From contig NC_059405.1 in NCBI RefSeq assembly GCF_905220565.1, positions 15,144,081 to 15,208,080 of the forward strand: 64,000 nt of DNA. The letters run 5' to 3'. A program made the position numbers and the translations under genes. Origin of the DNA: Melitaea cinxia. Taxonomy: Eukaryota; Arthropoda; Insecta; Lepidoptera; Nymphalidae. Below, one piece after another: positions 58,986 through 64,000 of this stretch; within the stretch, counting starts at the first letter, position 1, and each line of letters begins with the position of its first letter. A model generated the notes under the pieces. The model made no database searches, was not told the DNA's origin, and saw only the letters and a list, made by a program, of their open reading frames with translations.

Positions 58986-60394
58986 AACTTCTAGATGTGT
59001 TGGACTTTAAAATTTTAAGCATATTACAATGAAAAATTTAGATCCATTAAACAAGGCGTCGCGCGTCGTCGTAGTATTCATATTCTATACTTAAGTCAAA
59101 GTAAAACAATAGATAGCGCTTTCCGACAGTTATGGCCAATATCTTTTATGTCAAAAAGCACTTTAGCTTTAATAGAGATTGTGTTGTCAATATTACCTGT
59201 ATATAGCATTCTACCGTTGAACTGAACAATACGTTTATATTATGATTCCTTCGTCTATAAAGACTAAATAATAGTATTGTAGCATTTCGGTTTGACGAAT
59301 AACCCATAGTTAAGAATATCATTTGGCAAATTGTGGGTTTCGTTCGCTTTAAGTGACATAAAATCAAAACTATGTATATACAAAACGAAAGCGTCGTTCC
59401 TATAAACAGACGCTGGCAACTTACCAATAACTTAACGGCTTAAATTATAATTCTACTTTAAATTACAATTTGCCGAGATCTGATATTATTAGATGATTAT
59501 CTTTAGGACATATTTGGAAAGATCAAAAGCTACGAATGGTTGATTAAAATGGCGATATCAATTATTGAAACATTAAATTATTAGTTGGATATTGTTTATA
59601 CTAGATGGCATTTCAAGTGCTTTAGTAACAAATTCTTTCAAATCAATAATTCGTCTTCGATTTCGATACGATTACTAGGTATTTTTTAGATTAAAATTTT
59701 TGACCAATTTTTTAAATATTAAAATGTGGAAATTACTTAACATTGTTATAACTACTTAATATATAATTAAAAAATAGATCGCCAAAATCGACTTAACTCG
59801 CGAATTATTTACGATTCCATAACACCAAACAAATCGGAATAACAATTTTGAATTTACAGTAACTAATTTCAATTTTTTTAAGTACGTAATCGTCTAATTT
59901 TTACAACTTCAATCAGCCTCTTTAGCAGCATTTCATATGATTTTTGTGGAACTTTTTCCACTCGTCTTTCATAGAATTTTTAGGTGTTCAACACTGAAAG
60001 TGTTTATTGTTTGAGTACACAGCCCGTGTTAGCTTACCCAAACAATTTTCCATAGCAATCAGATCAGGATGATTAGATGTTTTATAAAGGATATATGACC
60101 CTATCACAGGGTTTTACAACATGATACCATTCCATTTAGATATATACAAATACTATGTTAAGGTGACAAATATGATTTGGTTTGGAGTGACTGTACTAGA
60201 CTGAAAATTAAGAGAAATGCGGCCAGTTATAGAGACAAATCTTGAGGGTTTCATAATTATGCTAGTCACTGCAAAAATATGCGGAAAATTGAAATAAAAT
60301 AAGCCCCAGGAAACAAAAACAACTTTAAGAGTATTACAATTTTTAAAGTAATTAGAGTGGAATTATAGCTTTTATGGGGTTTATGTTTTTATGT

Positions 60395-60480
60395 CATCAT
60401 TTTGATGATTTTTTTAAAATCTAGGTCTGGTGAGTAATTTTTGATATTGTACTACTTGTCAAAGTAAATTGAAAATATTT
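60395..60480 (+). repeat. Family B remnant
   Basis: ATTTTGATGATTTTTTTAAA, TGAGTAATTTTTGATATTGT and CTTGTCAAAGTAAATTGAAA keep family B order. Confidence 0.5.
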
Positions 60481-60947
60481 CAAAAACAATAATTTATCAG
60501 ACTTGTAAAGTCGTGTAATAATGAATCAGTAAGATAAGATAAACGGATCAAATATTTGAACACATACAAAAGAGCAATAAATCTGCATTAGTTCTGTATC
60601 ATGATAGAGATATATTTGACTATGATGACGACATTGTAAAAGAATTACACTCAGGAATCAATGTCACATATTTTTTTTGTGAATTGAAAATAATCTTTAA
60701 CTTTATTCATTATAAAATTAGGTAACTATATAATGTTTTTTTAAACCTATTTTTTTCATAAAAGAATACCATTTATTTTAAAACAATAACTAAGCTAATT
60801 GTTTTATTTAATTCTCACACACTTGTTTAATTCCAAGTATTTTTTTAGATAATTTATAATGTTAAGTAATACAGTTTGTTATATAAAAGATTACTTTTCG
60901 GATAATTAGATATTGTTAAAATGTAAAAAACAATTATTAAGACTCAC

Positions 60948-61445
60948 CTCTTCAATGTCCTTATGAAACTTAATAGGCCTCATCAAATAAAACTGCACAG
61001 CAAAGTATACAAAGTTAATAATGAAAAATGCACTGTTCCACACAACAGCATCCAAATAGCACTCTATACTCCACGCCCAGAGGCCGGAGAACGCACAGCC
61101 CAGAACCAGAGCCACTCGCAGCCAAATAAGACCACTGGGCGTGTGTGGGGCTAGGAACGACAACAAGAAGAACACATTAGCCGCTTGGAAAAACACGTGA
61201 TTTATTGGACGCCACTTGGGGCAGTGGTTCAGGTACATGTCCCACATCGAGGGCCGCTCCTGGATCGTCACGTTTACGAAGTCAGACGCGACCGACGCTT
61301 TTGTCGTCTCCAGCAGCCCCATCCCTTCTGTGACAGTCGAGCCTCCGTCACTTTCCGTCGTCGGCACCTCCGTGGTGACGTTTTGCAAGCCTGTGATCAT
61401 CCCGATGGCTAAGGCACTGAGAAACAACATAGTCCCACCAAACAT
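60948..61445 (-). CDS. bves: POPDC/bves exon 1 (start codon, N-glycosylated N-terminus, three membrane segments)
   Basis: This is the first coding exon of a Popeye-domain membrane protein, the POPDC family of cAMP-binding proteins of muscle and epithelial membranes. The ATG at 61445-61443 has G at -3. The exon encodes residues 1-166. Residues 5-20 are hydrophobic (a signal-like segment). NVT glycosylation sequons lie at N22 and N58. Three hydrophobic segments follow at about 82-100, 106-128 and 131-152, the family's three-pass topology. The exon ends with RPIKFHKDIEE, the start of the cytoplasmic Popeye domain, at a strong donor (GTGAGT, 60947-60942) in phase 0. The next exon continues the domain without a gap. 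The N-terminal hydrophobic stretch and long Thr/Ser-rich segment are longer than I would expect from vertebrate POPDC. Family assignment is firm; the symbol follows insect naming. Confidence 0.93.
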
Positions 61446-61900
61446 AACTCTTCCTGTCCACTGTACACATCGGCGTTTTCCCGGCGACGTTTGGCATTGG
61501 CGCGCTATTTTTTTTGCTCAACTAAGCACAGCTGTTCCTAAACAAATATTTAGTAACATGAAGGTATTTACACTATTTGCGATATTTTTTCTTATTTATT
61601 AGTACAGAAATATAAACGAACGTAAATGCGATAACACGAAATTATTATTTAAAAAAAAAATTGAGTGAGACCGGAAAAATTATTAAACGAAACGCGGGTC
61701 TACAAACACAGTCAAGAGTCCAAAATAAAATATTAGAGAACAGTGAAGCAAACAATCGAAGCCTGCGGAATGACAGCCAGCTACTGCGCTTGACATAAGT
61801 GACAGTACATGTTTCTTGCCATGTGTTTATATTACAATTTCTACCTAGCAATTTCTAAGAAACAAAACAAAAAATTTTAAATTAGTATTTGTTGTTTCAG
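61446..61900 (-). promoter_or_regulatory. POPDC/bves 5' UTR and probable promoter region
   Basis: This sequence lies immediately upstream of the POPDC ATG. On the minus strand a CCAAT pentamer sits at 61500-61496, about 50 bases before the ATG, within a short GC-rich patch (61460-61505). A CAGCTG E-box is at 61529-61534, which is notable because POPDC genes are muscle-rich, but one E-box proves little. No convincing TATA box is visible and the transcription start cannot be placed. Open frames here are short and unsupported. Confidence 0.4.
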
Positions 61901-62070
61901 AATTGAATTTCATTCTTTGTTATTCAAATCATTTATTTATTATTTGTGTTACTTTAGGTTAAAATAAAGATTTCATTGGTGAGTAACAATAAATCGCTGG
62001 AAAAGGATTAAAATCGTTTACATTAGCCGCGATCCACTAAGCATCCGCAACGCCTGCAATGCCTATTCTA
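61901..62070. other. POPDC-ashwin spacer, nothing recognised
   Basis: AT-rich sequence between the POPDC upstream region and the candidate MITE. No coding or repeat signal seen. Confidence 0.6.
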
Positions 62071-62073
62071 TCG

Positions 62074-62573
62074 TTCCACCTAAGGCCCGTGGTCTACGTG
62101 AGCGATCGCTCGGCCTCATAGATGACGTCACTGTTTGCGACCACGTTGCCCAAAAAATATAGGTGGGTCAAAGTTGGCTTTCATCAAAACGTGGCGAGAA
62201 TTTAAAAAAAACTGTCAAATTCAAACTGTAAATTTTATCTCTCATTTGATTCAAAAACGCAATGATTAATTCCCAAGAATCCATGTTGAATTAAATTTTA
62301 CTCCTGTATAGCGTTAGTACAGTATAGTAGTAGTCTATATAATATACTTGCACACTACACTCCAATCCATGCGAAATATTTACTCACAACCCCCACAGCT
62401 GCATGTTTTCACCATGCCGCTATTTCGCGAGCATACAGCTGACACCTGACACTTGGCAGCACCCAAATATGCAGTCCTCTTATAACATTCGCCCACGACC
62501 GAAGCTTTTTTTACATTCGTGGAATGGTAATTTTAGCGTTCGTGGGCGATGGCGTTGTGTGCCTTAGGTGGAA
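62074..62573. mobile_element. Candidate MITE in the POPDC-ashwin spacer
   Basis: Terminal inverted repeats TTCCACCTAAGGC (62074-62086) and GCCTTAGGTGGAA (62561-62573) match perfectly for 13 bases. Nested just inside the right end, TTCGCCCACGA and TTCGTGGGCGA form a second inverted pair. No transposase coding. A clear target duplication was not found, so the superfamily is open. Confidence 0.6.
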
Positions 62574-62629
62574 TGCGCCAATTGTGTTATTATGGACTGT
62601 CAATTTTGACAATTTCCCCTAAATTTAGG

Positions 62630-62850
62630 GTGGTTTTATTTATGTGAATGTGGCTTGGAGGAAGGATCTCTCGATCATTTGTTTTTTAACTGTCTGAAAT
62701 GAACTGTATATGATATGCTTCCCAAAAACATTCCGCGGCCGGTTAGTGTTTGTTTTCTTCTAACTTTAGTGCCATCTTCTTTTTGTGCTGTCTTAGCTAA
62801 GTTTATTAAAATCAATGATATAAAATTAAAATTTACCAAAAAATAAAATC
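62630..62850 (+). pseudogene. Non-LTR retrotransposon ORF2 C-terminal remnant
   Basis: The frame reads LCECGLEEGSLDHLFFNCLK, stop, then TVYDMLPKNIPRPVSVCFLL and SSFCAVLAKFIKINDIKLKF to TAA near 62845. The CxCGxxEGSxxHxFFxC zinc-knuckle-like motif is the C-terminal signature of I/Jockey-type LINE ORF2 proteins. One in-frame stop; inactive. Confidence 0.7.
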
Positions 62851-63117
62851 AAATAATCATGTAAAATATTTTCAACTAACCGCAGTTTAAGCGGCTTAAA
62901 CCACTATTGTACTGTCAAAAACGGACCCTGTCTCCGGACTTCAATACACTTTTAGCACTTGTTACAAAATCATCGGCGTAAAGCTGGTGGAGCCATAGTC
63001 TTCAAAGAAAAAGAAGAAGAAGAAACGGGAAAGTTTTAGGGGATAAATATTTTAGGGTATTTTTTTTTGGGAATTCTTAATTCGTCAGAGCGTAATTAAT
63101 ATATTTTAATACAAAAA

Positions 63118-63205
63118 ACACGATGAGTTCACGCCATTTTTGGCTCGAACTTGTGGAGGCCTATGTCCAGTAGTCGACTGCGATAGGCTGATTGATGATG
63201 ACAAA
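63118..63205 (+). repeat. Family A retroposon, 3' end
   Basis: CGATGAGTTCACGCCATTTT then GGAGGCCTATGTCCAGTAGT and GCGATAGGCTGATTGATGAT, about 80 bases of the family's 3' end. Confidence 0.75.
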
Positions 63206-63604
63206 AAATCATTAAAAAATAACGATTTCTCAATTATCAATTTTTAAAAGGACACGTTCAATGAATGTGCTAAAGCAAAATACACAAAACAATTTATCAT
63301 ATTTTTTAAAAACCTTTAAAAGATAAAAACTAATAAAAAATATCTGACATTTTCAAATAATTTCAATTTTAGGTTGTGGGGTTTCTTTTTAACTTAGGGA
63401 CTTTGTCAAAAGATTTAGGGAAAAAAAATTTCAATAGTTGTCAACACTGCAAATGATTTTATTGCGGAGAGCGAAGAACTCGAATCCAGCTCTCAATAAA
63501 TTAAAAAAAAAAATATTGCGCGGATATCTCTGTTTTCTTATAGAGATAGTGTTTTTATTATTATTATTTCTAATTTAAAAACATGTATGAAAAGATTAAC
63601 AAAA
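63206..63604 (+). promoter_or_regulatory. Upstream region and 5' UTR of ashwin
   Basis: AT-rich sequence ahead of the ashwin start, with no TATA box that stands out. An ATG at 63583 opens a 12-codon frame that overlaps the real start out of frame, and another ATG at 63587 is in frame with it. Transcription start not placed. Confidence 0.35.
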
Positions 63605-63679
63605 ATGGCTCTACCATATGATATGTTGTTACATCCAGAGCTACTGTCGAACGATCAGTTAATGCAAATCATCCTAGAG
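63605..63679 (+). CDS. Asw: Ashwin homologue, exon 1
   Basis: Codons 1-25, MALPYDMLLHPELLSNDQLM then QIILE. LLHPELLS is the hallmark N-terminal motif of Ashwin, a subunit of the tRNA splicing ligase complex with RTCB and DDX1. The ATG has AAAA before and G after, a strong context. An in-frame ATG at 63587 would add six residues in a weaker context. The donor is GTATGT at 63680-63685, phase 0. Recognition rests on this exon together with the next. Confidence 0.82.
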
Positions 63680-63771
63680 GTATGTATGTAGTGCCCAGTA
63701 GTGCTATCAAAATAAACCGAAGTACTTGTGTTTACTTGTATATTTAATACCTATTAATTTGTTAATTTTAG

Positions 63772-64000
63772 AGGCATCTACGAATAGAAAATTTGCAAAA
63801 GAAATCTAGATATGACCTTTTAGATTTGTTTCACCAATATTGCGTTCCTTATGGACAGAGAAAATACAGAGATTCTGGCAGAGGAAAAATATTAAACGAA
63901 TTCCGTATGTCGAACGCGAATTCGCCGACAGACTTGGATATAATCAACAATAATTATATTAACAGAAAGAAGACATATTCAAACTGTGAGAGGTTAAAAC
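63772..64000 (+). CDS. Asw: Ashwin homologue, exon 2 (runs off the right edge)
   Basis: The acceptor TTGTTAATTTTAG precedes 63772. The frame continues in phase 0: RHLRIENLQKKSRYDLLDLF, then HQYCVPYGQRKYRDSGRGKI and LNEFRMSNANS. The pattern (short helix, then DLLDLFxQYCVPxxQRxYRxxxxGK) parallels Ashwin's conserved N-terminal domain, which continues with a basic low-complexity tail. The 92-bp intron between the exons (63680-63771) is small, unlike those of POPDC. The window ends inside the coding sequence. Confidence 0.82.

Larger units (their letters stand above)
34802..60947 (-). other. POPDC intron 1
   Basis: A 26.1-kb first intron from GTGAGT at the exon 1 end to the acceptor before exon 2. 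Large first introns often hold enhancers, but none can be proven here. Recognised repeats are listed separately. Long stretches with nothing identified are 35300-36420, 36720-38455, 38795-41840, 41900-42735, 42975-43620, 43800-44330, 44800-45435, 45650-46230, 46390-47055, 47790-48540, 49460-50175, 50595-51240, 51720-52420, 52750-53520, 54010-54710, 56270-58160 and 58990-60390. Confidence 0.85.

Noticed and set aside
61185..61602. Plus-strand open frames over POPDC exon 1 and its promoter
   Set aside because: Shadows of exon 1, which is fixed on the minus strand by protein similarity and splice phase.

Overview
The window reads as AT-rich nuclear DNA from an insect, most probably a moth or butterfly (Lepidoptera). 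The evidence is intron-rich genes with GT-AG boundaries and dense interspersed repeats of types I associate with Lepidoptera. I see no bacterial-style gene organisation. The species cannot be named from the sequence.

Two host genes are supported. The first is a Popeye-domain gene (POPDC family, insect bves type) on the minus strand. It spans almost the whole window in five visible coding exons: 61445-60948, 34801-34644, 11827-11725, 2323-2183 and 142-7. The introns are about 26.1, 22.8, 9.4 and 2.0 kb, and the gene continues off the left edge. All four visible junctions keep phase, and the product (345 codons visible) has three membrane segments, the DSPEW motif and the FQVS motif of the cAMP-binding Popeye domain. 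The second gene is an Ashwin homologue (tRNA-ligase complex subunit) on the plus strand. Its first exon starts at 63605 and its second runs off the right edge. The two genes are divergent, about 2.2 kb apart.

The most striking object is an 8,583-bp endogenous errantivirus (Ty3/gypsy with env, TED/17.6/297 type) at 3035-11617, lying antisense in POPDC intron 3. It has two 333-bp LTRs identical by eye, an AGCT target duplication, a tRNA-Ser primer site, a polypurine tract, intact gag, and intact pol in the -1 frame. The env gene appears to depend on a splice that takes its start codon from the leader. Env is interrupted by a 970-bp PIF/Harbinger transposon with TAA target duplications and a remnant of its own transposase. 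So this is a very young, apparently gag-pol competent provirus with a broken env.

The remainder is intron packed with repeats. Repeat family A is a roughly 325-bp retroposon with GC-rich head. Family B has ACCGACTTC / GAAGTCGGT ends and a hairpin tail. Family C begins CTAGCTGTGCCC. Family D begins ACTAGCGACTCGCCC. Family E carries GGTGTTGCAGGCGTC. There are also tRNA-headed SINEs, pieces of non-LTR retrotransposons (minus strand near 24.7 kb, plus strand near 62.7 kb), candidate MITEs and (TA)n tracts. Several insertions are nested, and several have clear target duplications.

The family letters are mine. They are defined by similarity among copies inside this window and are not database names.
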